NCBI GenBank assembly: GCA_003247835.1
Contig: QJYB01000091.1
Coordinates: forward strand, 37,304-101,303
Length of the DNA: 64,000 bases
Direction: 5' to 3'
From: Gammaproteobacteria bacterium
GTDB taxonomy: Bacteria > Pseudomonadota > Gammaproteobacteria > Pseudomonadales > Azotimanducaceae
The notes beneath the pieces were generated by a model that saw only the letters and a program-made list of their open reading frames with translations, did not search any database and was not told the origin of the DNA. The position numbers were made by a program, and so were the translations under genes. Positions 28,148 through 36,983 of this stretch are shown in pieces; position 1 is the first letter of the stretch; each line of letters opens with the position of its first letter.

Positions 28148-29224
28148 GTGTTGTTGTCGCTCGCCGACATCGGCCAGAACAGAACCTGGCGCATGCTGCT
28201 CGTCATCAGCGGCCTGGCGATCTATGCGCTGTTCTGCCTGGGCCTGGCGCGTTACGGCTATCTGGAGGTCACCGGACTCGGCTTCACGACGCTGTTCGGT
28301 GCCTGGATCATCGGCTTCCTGCTGCTGATGTTCGCGGATGAGACCCGCGGGCGCTTCGATCCGGGCACCCTCACGTTTTCCAAGGCGATGTGGCTCAATC
28401 TCGGCGTGGTGGTTACCGCGGCACTGGTGCCGCACGTGCTGCGTCTGCTGCTGCTGGTGGTGCCGCTGCTTGGGCTCGTCTACGCGGCACTGCATCTGGA
28501 GCAACGCTCCATGCTCACCGTCGCCGGCGTCACCTGGGTGAGCTATCTTGTGAGTGCGGTGCTGCTGGTGACACTGCATTCTGCAGACCCGGTATTCGAG
28601 GGTCTTGTCGCGATCGCGTTCACCTGCATGTTGGGTGCCATGACGGTTCTGGCAACGGAGATCACGGCGCTGCGTGTAGCGTTCGAACGTCGCCGCGACC
28701 GGCTCAACGAGGCCATGGAGCAGCTCGCCGAGCTGGCCATGCGCGACGAGCTGACGGGGCTGTTCAACCGTCGTTACATCATGGACGTGCTGGCCCGGCA
28801 CAAGGCTCTCGCCGATCGCGGGCATCTTTCGTTCACTTTGTGTTACTGCGACCTGGATCACTTCAAGCGGATCAATGATCGCTATGGTCATCAGGTCGGC
28901 GACCAGGCACTGAAGGACTTTGCCCGGGTGGCGGAAAGCGTTGTGCGTTCCGTGGACTTCGTCGCCCGCCTCGGTGGGGAAGAATTCCTGCTGGTGCTGG
29001 TCGGTGCCGACGAGGATACCGCTGTTCGGGTCGCCACCCGGTTGTGCGATCGGACGCGGATGCTCGCCATGATTCCGGACGCGCCGGATTACCGGCAGAC
29101 CGTTTCGGTGGGTGTAGCCGGATTCCGGCCGGGCGAGCGGGTCGAAGATGTGATCCAACGCGCAGATCGGGCACTTTACGAAGCCAAAGCCGGTGGACGT
29201 GACAGAATCGTGCGCGGTTCCTAG
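28148..29224 (+). CDS. Membrane-bound diguanylate cyclase (GGDEF)
   Basis: A 358-residue protein starting at GTG 28148 with GGAG five bases upstream. Residues 1-180 hold about six hydrophobic segments with no recognised sensor domain. A short helix leads to a GGDEF domain with active site GGEEF at residues 276-280. The inhibitory site RSVD lies five residues before it, so feedback inhibition by c-di-GMP is expected. Upstream signature blocks RDELTGLFNRRY and CDLDHFKRINDRYGH are intact, so it should make c-di-GMP from GTP. It precedes a large GGDEF-EAL protein by nine bases, and the two are likely cotranscribed. Confidence 0.93.
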   Translation: MLLSLADIGQNRTWRMLLVISGLAIYALFCLGLARYGYLEVTGLGFTTLFGAWIIGFLLLMFADETRGRFDPGTLTFSKAMWLNLGVVVTAALVPHVLRLLLLVVPLLGLVYAALHLEQRSMLTVAGVTWVSYLVSAVLLVTLHSADPVFEGLVAIAFTCMLGAMTVLATEITALRVAFERRRDRLNEAMEQLAELAMRDELTGLFNRRYIMDVLARHKALADRGHLSFTLCYCDLDHFKRINDRYGHQVGDQALKDFARVAESVVRSVDFVARLGGEEFLLVLVGADEDTAVRVATRLCDRTRMLAMIPDAPDYRQTVSVGVAGFRPGERVEDVIQRADRALYEAKAGGRDRIVRGS

Positions 29225-29233
29225 GAGGTTGAC

Positions 29234-32200
29234 GTGACGTCCCAGGCCATATCGGGTAATGTCCAGCCGAATTCGCAGACGGATACTGCAGCCGTGAATC
29301 GCCGAAAATATCCTCGGCAACCCATCTCCCTTTCTGCGCTCGTACACCCTGACCAGGGTCGCTCCTGGCTTTGCACCATCCGGGATTTCTGCCAGGAAGG
29401 CATGCTGCTCACGGGCGCGGGAGGTTCCCGTTCGCTGGTCGCTACCGGTGCGAATGCCAACCCCGGCGATCAGATCGCGCTGCATTTCTCCGTCGCGACG
29501 CCGCATGGTCAGCGGCACTTCCGCACCCAGGCCACCATCGCCCGGCTCACCGATTCCGGCAATGGTGTGGGTGTGCGGTTCTCCGATGGCCTGCCCGATG
29601 ATGCTTTCTCCTCGCTGATCGAGTTCGCCATTGCCTCGGGGATGCTGTCGCGCTCCGTCGCCGAGTCGGGCAACGTCATCGAAGGTGAGTTCCGGGATGC
29701 CAACGGCGCGCCTTCCGAAGCGCGGGTCGCCGACATGGGCAGCACCCAGGCGGGTGCCGCTGTGCAATCCGGATCGATTCCGGATCAGCTGCTCAAGGAC
29801 CGACGTATCAGCGAGTCGGATGCCGGTGAGGTCAGGGCCCGGCTCCGCCGCATCGCCCAGCGCGCCCTGGACCGGATCTGCACCCAGTTCTTCGGCATCG
29901 TCGACAACGAGCTGCTGGTCAAGGCACGGGACGCGGGCACCAACGCGGTGCAGATGATGTACTTCGAGGGTCTCGAGCTAATCGAAAAGAATCAGGACCG
30001 CATCCGCCACGATTTCATTGGCGAGGTCCTCAAGCAGATCGACCAGATCTCCGAGCTTGGCGACGTGCTCGAGCGGCGTCGCAAACGCGAGACCGGGAAC
30101 TCTCCCAAGCTCGAGCTCGTCGACACCGAACAGTTCGAGGAATGGCTGGCGGTCGCCGAGGTGATCTCCAAGGCGGAGAACCGCTACACCGAGCAGCTCC
30201 TGGATCTGCGTGCCCAGCTCGGTCTGGTGGCCAAGCCCTGGACGCACAAGGACGTGATTCCCATAGGCCCGAGCGTGCTCACGTGGAGTTTCGATGACGC
30301 TCTGAGCGAATTCGAGTTCCGTCGGGTTGTGAAGCAGGACATCTACCGGTGCTTCGAGTCGGCGCTCATGCCCATGCTCGGTAACCTCTATGCAGCGCTC
30401 GCCCAGGCGCTTGAGGAAAGTGGTGTCTTCCCCTCAGTGGAAGAGCTCAGGGAATCGCTGCAGCGTCTTTCGGTGCGTCGCACGCCTTCCGGTGTTCGCG
30501 TGGAGCCCGACGCCTACCGGGAAATGGATACCGCGGTCCGGGAAGCAACCATGGCCGCCGAAGGCATCAGCGCGGCCACGCCCCGGGTGGATCACAATCC
30601 CTTCCTGCAACCGGTTCCCGGCAGTCGGGATCTCTACACGACCGCCCGCAGTCTGTTGTCGGTCAACCGGCAGAACCGGGCGCTCCTCGGTCAGCAGCCG
30701 GACACCATGCTGGCGACGCCGGATACGCCGGTGGCGGACACCTTCGAGACGACAGACATTCTTTCGGCCCTGTCCACCATCGAATCCGAGCTGGGGGACG
30801 AGGCCGCGCTCACCGACGTGCGGGTCCGGCCGAGACTCATCGAGCTGCTGCGTTCCAAGCATGGCGACCGTAAGCGGCTGAACGAGACCGATTACGACAC
30901 GCTCAACGTCATGGAGTCACTGGTGGACTCCCTGCAGCAGGATTCCTTCCTGACGGAAGGGATCCGCGAGTGGATCGCGCGTCTCGAGGTCACTCTCAAC
31001 AAGCTGGCCGCCAGGGACCCGGCGTTCCTGAGCCCCGACGAGACCGGCCCGCACAGCGCCGTGCAGATGCTGAATCAGCTGGCCAGGCTCGGTAACCAGA
31101 AAGACGTCCGGGAAGGCATCGACCGCGAGGTGGCGCGGCGGGTCGACGAGCTGCTGAAGAAAGTCGTCAGCGAGTACGACGAGAACCCGAAAGTCTTCTC
31201 CGAGGTCGTCGACGAGCTGAACCCGCTGGTGGACAAGCAGACGCGTGCCTACCGCGGCAACATCGAACGCACCGTACGCGCCAGCGAAGGTCAGCAGAAG
31301 CTGGCTCGTGCGCGTCGTGCGGTGCTCGACGAGATGGACGAGCGGCTGTCCGGTCGGGAAGTGCCGGATCTCCTGCTCGATCTGATGAATCCGGGCTGGC
31401 GGAACCTGCTGGTGCACACGCACCTGCGCAAGGGGGCCGACAGCCACGAGTTCCAGGATCAGATCGCGCTCATCGACCAGCTGTGGGGGCAGCTGGACGG
31501 CTCTATCAAGGAAGGGTCGGATGCCTACGTCGACCCGGACAAGCTGCTGAAGCGGGTGGTCAACGGGCTGAACAGCATCTCCTTCGACCCGAGCAAGCGC
31601 ACGCCGCTGATCATGGCCCTGTCTTCCGCGCTGGTGGGCGACACAACCGGCAAGAAAGCCAACGTCAAGTTTTCACCGGTGGAGCCGAGCGGTGTAGCTG
31701 ATGCTCTCGGCCTCGACGGCCTGCTGCCGGAAGTCGAGCCTGCCATCGAGACGGATGACGAGGAGATCCGTACCAGCTGGTCCAAGGCCGTGGAGCGGGC
31801 GCGCCGCATTCAGGTGGGCGAGTGGATGGCCGCTGCAGATCCGCAGGGCCGGCCGCTGATCCTCACCGTCGCATTCGTCGGCGACGATGCGTCGTCATTC
31901 GTACTGGTCAACCGTAAGGGCATCAAGAACCGTGAGCTGCCGCTGCGGGAAATGGCGGACGGTCTCCACAAGGGTGAGATCACGCTGCTCGACGACTACG
32001 ACCTGCCGCTCATGGAGCGGGCATCCCAGCGCATGCTGGAGAACATGCACAACCAGCTCGCCTATCAGGCGAGCCACGACGACCTGACGCAACTGCTCAA
32101 CCGCAAGGAGTTCGAGCGCCAGGTGTCGGCGGCCATCCAGGTCGCGAAGGCGAAGGAGAACCAGCACGCGCTGCTTTACCTGGACCTGGACCAGTTCAAA

Positions 32201-33367
32201 ATCGTCAACAACACCAGCGGTCACACGGCGGGCGACGAGGTGCTCAAGCTGATCGCCGACGAGCTGGTCAAGGCGCTGTCCAACCGTCAGGCGCAGGTGG
32301 CGCGGCTCGGTGGGGACGAGTTCGGCATCCTGGTCGAGAACGTGGAGACCCACGAAGCCCGGGAGCTCGCGGAAGATCTGCTCAACACCGTGCGCCGGGC
32401 CCGCTTCGAGTGGGACGGCCGCATGTACAACCTGTCGGCCAGCATGGGCCTGGTGTTCGTCGATCAGACCATGGAAAGCGTCGACAGCGTCATGCAGTTC
32501 GCCGACGAGGCCTGCTACACGGCGAAGGACGCGGGTCGCAACCGGCTCCAGGAGTACGAGCTGGGCGATGCCACCATGATGCGGCGTCACGGCGTCATGG
32601 AATGGGTGACACAGCTCGACAAGGCCCTGGAGGAAGACCGGCTGATCCTCAACTGTCAGCGCATCGAGCCCATCATGCGCGGTGCGGCCCGGGCCGAGGC
32701 GCGGACCGGCGAGCAGCACTACGAGATTCTGCTGACCATGATCGACGAGCTGGGCGACACCATGCCGCCCACGGACTTCATCATAGCCGCCGAGACCTAC
32801 AACCGCATGACGGCCATCGACCGCTGGGTGATCGAGCGCGTGTTCCACTGGATGAGCATCAACCGGGACAAGCTCGACCATTTCGGCGGCTTCTCCATCA
32901 ACGTCTCCGGGCACTCGATCAACGACGAGACCTTCCCGGACTTCGTGCTGGAGCAGTTTTCGAAGAGTCAGGCACCGACGTCGAAGGTGTGCTTCGAGAT
33001 CACCGAGACGGCGGCCATCGCCAACCTCGACAATGCGGTGGACTTCATGAACCGCATGAAGATCATCGGCTGTCAGTTCTCGCTGGACGACTTCGGAACG
33101 GGCCTGTCGTCCTATTCCTATCTCAGGAACCTGCCCGTGGACTTCGTCAAGATCGACGGCGTGTTCGTCCGTGATATCGCCAACAATCCGGGCGACTTTG
33201 CGGTCGTGCGCTCGATCAACGAGATCGGCCACTACATGGGCGAGAAGACCATCGCCGAGTACGTCGAGGACGAAGCGGTGCTCGATCGGCTGCGCGAGAT
33301 CGGCGTGGACTACGCCCAGGGCTACCAGATCGCCAAGCCGCTGCCGCTCGAAGATCTCCGGATCTGA
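29234..33367 (+). CDS. PilZ-DUF1631-GGDEF-EAL multidomain c-di-GMP protein
   Basis: A 1377-residue soluble protein starting at GTG with AGGAGG five bases upstream. Residues about 22-135 form a PilZ domain (RRKYPRQPISLSALV with its arginine pair). Residues about 150-870 match the large DUF1631 region, mostly helical. A GGDEF domain has GGDEF at 1026-1030 but lacks the RxxD inhibitory site. The EAL domain keeps the catalytic set: Glu1164 in YEILL, INVSGHS, FEITE, DDFGTG (Asp1285-Asp1286), VKIDG and the YAQGY glutamine. It could therefore both make and degrade c-di-GMP, gated by PilZ binding; which activity dominates cannot be read. It probably works with the upstream membrane cyclase. Confidence 0.9.
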   Translation: MTSQAISGNVQPNSQTDTAAVNRRKYPRQPISLSALVHPDQGRSWLCTIRDFCQEGMLLTGAGGSRSLVATGANANPGDQIALHFSVATPHGQRHFRTQATIARLTDSGNGVGVRFSDGLPDDAFSSLIEFAIASGMLSRSVAESGNVIEGEFRDANGAPSEARVADMGSTQAGAAVQSGSIPDQLLKDRRISESDAGEVRARLRRIAQRALDRICTQFFGIVDNELLVKARDAGTNAVQMMYFEGLELIEKNQDRIRHDFIGEVLKQIDQISELGDVLERRRKRETGNSPKLELVDTEQFEEWLAVAEVISKAENRYTEQLLDLRAQLGLVAKPWTHKDVIPIGPSVLTWSFDDALSEFEFRRVVKQDIYRCFESALMPMLGNLYAALAQALEESGVFPSVEELRESLQRLSVRRTPSGVRVEPDAYREMDTAVREATMAAEGISAATPRVDHNPFLQPVPGSRDLYTTARSLLSVNRQNRALLGQQPDTMLATPDTPVADTFETTDILSALSTIESELGDEAALTDVRVRPRLIELLRSKHGDRKRLNETDYDTLNVMESLVDSLQQDSFLTEGIREWIARLEVTLNKLAARDPAFLSPDETGPHSAVQMLNQLARLGNQKDVREGIDREVARRVDELLKKVVSEYDENPKVFSEVVDELNPLVDKQTRAYRGNIERTVRASEGQQKLARARRAVLDEMDERLSGREVPDLLLDLMNPGWRNLLVHTHLRKGADSHEFQDQIALIDQLWGQLDGSIKEGSDAYVDPDKLLKRVVNGLNSISFDPSKRTPLIMALSSALVGDTTGKKANVKFSPVEPSGVADALGLDGLLPEVEPAIETDDEEIRTSWSKAVERARRIQVGEWMAAADPQGRPLILTVAFVGDDASSFVLVNRKGIKNRELPLREMADGLHKGEITLLDDYDLPLMERASQRMLENMHNQLAYQASHDDLTQLLNRKEFERQVSAAIQVAKAKENQHALLYLDLDQFKIVNNTSGHTAGDEVLKLIADELVKALSNRQAQVARLGGDEFGILVENVETHEARELAEDLLNTVRRARFEWDGRMYNLSASMGLVFVDQTMESVDSVMQFADEACYTAKDAGRNRLQEYELGDATMMRRHGVMEWVTQLDKALEEDRLILNCQRIEPIMRGAARAEARTGEQHYEILLTMIDELGDTMPPTDFIIAAETYNRMTAIDRWVIERVFHWMSINRDKLDHFGGFSINVSGHSINDETFPDFVLEQFSKSQAPTSKVCFEITETAAIANLDNAVDFMNRMKIIGCQFSLDDFGTGLSSYSYLRNLPVDFVKIDGVFVRDIANNPGDFAVVRSINEIGHYMGEKTIAEYVEDEAVLDRLREIGVDYAQGYQIAKPLPLEDLRI

Positions 33368-33479
33368 TCCCGCACCGGGTCACTCCCGGTTACCCAAACC
33401 CGGCCCAGGCCGACCGTATCACGGTCTGCGGAACCGGCAGACGTCGCTTCTGCCCGCGAAATCGCCTCGTCCACGAAAC

Positions 33480-33497
33480 CTACAGAGAATCTACAGA
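33480..33497. repeat. Direct repeat CTACAGA-N4-CTACAGA upstream of a lipoprotein gene
   Basis: Two copies of CTACAGA separated by GAAT give an 11-base period, the spacing typical of OmpR/PhoB-family regulator sites. It lies 72 bases before the ATG of the lipoprotein gene at 33569. No named regulator consensus is matched beyond the spacing. Confidence 0.35.
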
Positions 33498-33568
33498 CGC
33501 CCTCCATGGCAGATCTCGAGCGGCTGGGTGAGGCTGCAGCCATACGTCTCCGGCAGTGAGGTAACGAA

Positions 33569-34717
33569 ATGTCTCGCACCGTCGATGGTGGCAGCATGAG
33601 CCGCGTGATGATCTGTGCTGTTCTCCCGGTGATTCTGTTCGCGGCAGCCGGGTGCGGAGGTGGAGGCGACGGCGGCGGCCGGCTGCCGGCGTTCGCGCAG
33701 TCGGCGCCGCAGCAGGATGGACCGTCGGAGGCGGTGCAGGATGACGCGTGGACTGCCGGACTCGCCGTCGTGCTCGGTACGGAAGCGTTGGAACGCGCCT
33801 CAGACGGCAGCGCCCTGGCGGTGTCGGTCGACCTGGTGGTCGTCGACCGCTTCTCCGAGCCAGTTCTTTCTCTGACCGGTGCCGATATCGTGGTCACCCC
33901 CATCGATTGCGGCTGGGGTGGCCCGCGGGAGTGCGTGTCCGACGCTGCCGGGAATGCCACGGGAAATTTTTCTGCGCCTGGGGGTGCCGAGGCGTTCGAG
34001 CTGCTTTTTCCCGCGGTGAGCCACCCTTACCTGGTCAGCGTCGTTGCCGAGCGCAGCGACCAGGTGAACGACTGGGAATGGCGGACCCCGGCGCTGAAGA
34101 CCTTCTTCGATACGCCTCGCGGTGAGGATCTCGTCAGCCTGGAGACCGTCCAGACCGAGAACGGAGTGCCTACTCATCACGTGCTGGGTCCCTTCACGAG
34201 CGACGGCCGGGTGTTCCTGGAGGCCATCGATGCCCTGAGCATACCCGCGGGCAGCCCGCCAGGGATGGTGGACAGCGTGATGGAATCCATCAGACGCATT
34301 GCCGCGTTCGAAGGCGTTCAGTCGGAAACCACACGAACCGTACTGATTCTGGCCCGCCAGGGATTGACGCCGAGCGAGGTGAATTCGGTCGCGGCGTTCG
34401 CGGTTTTGTCCGGCGTTCACGTCGGCGTGGTGTACGTGGCGTCGTCGAGCTGGTACGGCTTCTCCGAAGCGAGCGCACGCACCGGAGGCCTGTCGGGAGG
34501 AATCAGCGACTCGAGGCAGCACGGCATGGTCATGGGCGCCATGCACGGGCTTCTCGCAGGTGCCATGCCTTTCTACCGGATGCAGTTTCGACTGGTGGCC
34601 GATGCGGGGACGTTCCTATCCGGCGGAAACGCCAAGGTCTACCTGCGGCTCTCCGTGCCTGCGGCGGAGTCGACCGCGAACGTCGTCTATGCAGTTCTGG
34701 ACGTTGCGATACCGTAG
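33569..34717 (+). CDS. Uncharacterised secreted lipoprotein with a possible von Willebrand A-like region
   Basis: A 382-residue protein that I do not recognise. ATG 33569 has GAGGT just upstream; a second in-frame ATG at 33596 would give a shorter signal peptide. The N-terminus ends in AAAGC followed by a glycine tract, so lipidation is likely. Residues about 70-150 look beta-rich with a DCGWGGPRECVS cysteine pair. Residues about 195-320 alternate strands and helices (RTVLILARQGLTPSEVN, HVGVVYVASSSW), somewhat like a vWA or Rossmann fold, but no full metal-ion-dependent adhesion motif is visible. It stands alone, following the GGDEF-EAL gene by 201 bases. Confidence 0.65.
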   Translation: MSRTVDGGSMSRVMICAVLPVILFAAAGCGGGGDGGGRLPAFAQSAPQQDGPSEAVQDDAWTAGLAVVLGTEALERASDGSALAVSVDLVVVDRFSEPVLSLTGADIVVTPIDCGWGGPRECVSDAAGNATGNFSAPGGAEAFELLFPAVSHPYLVSVVAERSDQVNDWEWRTPALKTFFDTPRGEDLVSLETVQTENGVPTHHVLGPFTSDGRVFLEAIDALSIPAGSPPGMVDSVMESIRRIAAFEGVQSETTRTVLILARQGLTPSEVNSVAAFAVLSGVHVGVVYVASSSWYGFSEASARTGGLSGGISDSRQHGMVMGAMHGLLAGAMPFYRMQFRLVADAGTFLSGGNAKVYLRLSVPAAESTANVVYAVLDVAIP

Positions 34718-34754
34718 GACGGTTGGGCGATCCGGGAAGGGTCTCCCGGCAGCT

Positions 34755-35645
34755 TCAGGTCAGCAGGAACTCGAGCAGCGCTTTCTGACTGTGGAGACGG
34801 TTACCGGCCTCGTGGAACACGCAGGCACGGGGATCGTCCAGCAGCGTCGGGCTGATTTCCTGGCCGCGGTGTGCGGGCAGGCAATGCATGAACAGGACCC
34901 CGTCCGCCGCTTTGTCGAGCAGCGTCTCGCTGACCTGAAAGTCGGCGAAAGCCGCCAGGCGCTTCCGTTCCTCCGCTTCGTGGCCCATGGATGACCAGAC
35001 GTCCGTCACAACCAGGTCTGCACCGGCTACCGCCTCCTCGGCGGTTGCGACGAGCTCGGCGTTGTTGGTGGACCTGAAGATTTCCGGATCGGGTCCGTAG
35101 CCCTGCGGAGTGGCGATCTTCAGATGAAAACCCCACTGCCGGGCGGCGTTGATGTAGGAGTGGCACATGTTGTAGCCGTCGCCGACGAACGCGACCGTCC
35201 TGCCTTCGATGGGTCCGCGCAGCTCCTCGAACGTCTGTACGTCGGCGAGCAGCTGGCAGGGGTGGTAGCGCTCGCTCATGGCGTTGATGACGGGAATGGT
35301 TGCGGCGGCTGCGAACTGCTCCAGCAGCGCCTGGGAAGCCGTGCGGATGATGACCGCATCCACCATCTCGGAAAGCACGCGGGCCGTATCTTCCACGGGC
35401 TCGCCGCGGCCGATCTGGCTGTCCTTGGGCGAGAGCACCACGGCGTGGCCACCCAGCTCCCGGATACCGACCTCGAAGGCCACACGGGTGCGGGTCGAGT
35501 TCAGCTGAAAGACCAGCACCGCAGACCGGCCCGCCAGGGTCTGTGGCTGCTCCGCCATCCCGCGCAGCTCCGTGCCACGCCGGACGATGGACTTCAGCTC
35601 CTCCGGCGAGCAGTCGAGCAGGGTGAGGAAGTCGCGCTTGGCCAT
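34755..35645 (-). CDS. argF: Ornithine carbamoyltransferase
   Basis: A 296-residue enzyme joining carbamoyl phosphate and ornithine to give citrulline in arginine biosynthesis. The carbamoyl-phosphate loop is NSTRTRVAFE, the HPCQ motif appears as YHPCQLLAD, and the ornithine/active-site loop is HCLPAHRGQEIS with the catalytic cysteine. DVWSSMGHEAE is the SMG loop. The length is normal for anabolic enzymes. It lies 12 bases downstream of argD on the same strand. Confidence 0.96.
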   Translation of the reverse strand: MAKRDFLTLLDCSPEELKSIVRRGTELRGMAEQPQTLAGRSAVLVFQLNSTRTRVAFEVGIRELGGHAVVLSPKDSQIGRGEPVEDTARVLSEMVDAVIIRTASQALLEQFAAAATIPVINAMSERYHPCQLLADVQTFEELRGPIEGRTVAFVGDGYNMCHSYINAARQWGFHLKIATPQGYGPDPEIFRSTNNAELVATAEEAVAGADLVVTDVWSSMGHEAEERKRLAAFADFQVSETLLDKAADGVLFMHCLPAHRGQEISPTLLDDPRACVFHEAGNRLHSQKALLEFLLT

Positions 35646-35657
35646 GGTTGTAAAACC

Positions 35658-36821
35658 TCAGGCGTCGTTGATCGTACTGGCGACCCGCGTCACCAGCTCG
35701 TCTGCCTCCGCATTCGTGAGGGTGAGTGGTGGCAGCAGGCGCACCACGTTGTCCCGGGTCACGTTGATCAGCACACCCTGCTCCAGCCCCTTCTGCACCA
35801 GCTCGCCACAGGGTGACGCCAGCTCGATGGCGAGCATCAGCCCGCGGCCGCGGATGTCGGTGATCGCGTTGTTACCGGCCAGCGCTTTCGCAAGACCCGT
35901 GCGGATGCGCTCGCCGAGCTCGATGGCCCGCTCCATGAGCCCGTCTGCTTCCAGGGTATCCAGTACCGCGTGAGCCGCCGCGCAGGCCAGCAGGTTGCCG
36001 CCGAAAGTGGACCCGTGATTGCCGGGTTTCAGGACCTGAGCCGCCTTGCCGCGGGCGAGACAGGCGCCGATGGGCATGCCGTTGCCGAGCCCCTTCGCCG
36101 TGGTGACCACGTCCGGCATGACGCCGGACTGCTGGTAGGCGAACAGGCTGCCGACGCGACCGTTCCCCGTCTGCACCTCGTCGAGCATGAGCAGCCAGTC
36201 GTGCTCGTCGCAGATGCGGCGGAGCTCGGCCAGATAATCGTCCTTCGGGATGATGATGCCGCCCTCGCCGAGAATCGGTTCCACCAGCACGGCGGTGACG
36301 TCGGGATTGTTCTGGGCGATCTGTGCGACGGCCCCCGCGTCACCGAACGGCGCGCGGACGAATCCCTTGAGCAGCGGCTCGAAACCGGCCTGCACCTTGC
36401 GATTGCCGGTCGCCGTCAGCGTGCCCATGGTGCGGCCGTGGAAACTGCCTTCCATGACCACCGTCGTCGGCACGTCGATGCCGCGGTTGTGGCCGTACAG
36501 GCGCGCAATCTTGATGGCCGCTTCGTTGGCTTCCGCGCCGGAGTTGCCGAAGAACACCCGGTCCATGCCGGAACGGGCGCAGAGCTTTTCCGCCAGCGAT
36601 GCCTGCAGCGGGACCTCATAGAGGTTGGAGGTGTGGAGCAGGGTGGCCGACTGCTCTGCGAGTGCACGGGCCACTGCCGGGTGGGCGTGCCCGAGTCCGC
36701 AGACCGCGATGCCCGACAGCGCATCCAGATAACGGCGACCCGTGGTGTCCTCGAGGTAGGCACCCTCACCGCGGACGAAGGCCACGGGCAGGCGCTTGTA
36801 GGTATCCATCAGATTGCTCAT
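35658..36821 (-). CDS. argD: Acetylornithine aminotransferase
   Basis: A 387-residue PLP-dependent class III aminotransferase. The ATG at 36821 has GGAG seven bases upstream and gives the expected N-terminus MSNLMDTYKRLPVAF; the frame extends further back without a good start. Family blocks are GLGHAHPAV, FFGNSGAEANEAAIK, EGSFHGRTMG, LMLDEVQTGNGR and the PLP lysine in TTAKGLGNG, then GSTFGGNLLAC. It makes N-acetylornithine in arginine biosynthesis and may also act on succinyl-diaminopimelate in the lysine pathway. With argF it forms an argDF unit. Confidence 0.95.
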   Translation of the reverse strand: MSNLMDTYKRLPVAFVRGEGAYLEDTTGRRYLDALSGIAVCGLGHAHPAVARALAEQSATLLHTSNLYEVPLQASLAEKLCARSGMDRVFFGNSGAEANEAAIKIARLYGHNRGIDVPTTVVMEGSFHGRTMGTLTATGNRKVQAGFEPLLKGFVRAPFGDAGAVAQIAQNNPDVTAVLVEPILGEGGIIIPKDDYLAELRRICDEHDWLLMLDEVQTGNGRVGSLFAYQQSGVMPDVVTTAKGLGNGMPIGACLARGKAAQVLKPGNHGSTFGGNLLACAAAHAVLDTLEADGLMERAIELGERIRTGLAKALAGNNAITDIRGRGLMLAIELASPCGELVQKGLEQGVLINVTRDNVVRLLPPLTLTNAEADELVTRVASTINDA

Positions 36822-36983
36822 CGCATGACTCCGAATCGAAAACCCTGCACCCAGAAACAACAACAGGCAGCGATTTTCCTCTGGTATCTGGAGAGGATGA
36901 ATGGCGCTGCCTGTGGAAAAACGGCGAATGCTACTTGACCCCTCCCGGGAGTTCAATGGCGCGCAGAAGCCATGGGTATCGGG

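Noticed and set aside
26645..29767. A 1040-residue open frame on the minus strand opposite glpK and the diguanylate cyclase
   Set aside because: The plus-strand frames here are clear full-length enzymes. The minus frame has no recognisable domain and is the typical antisense open frame of high-GC DNA.
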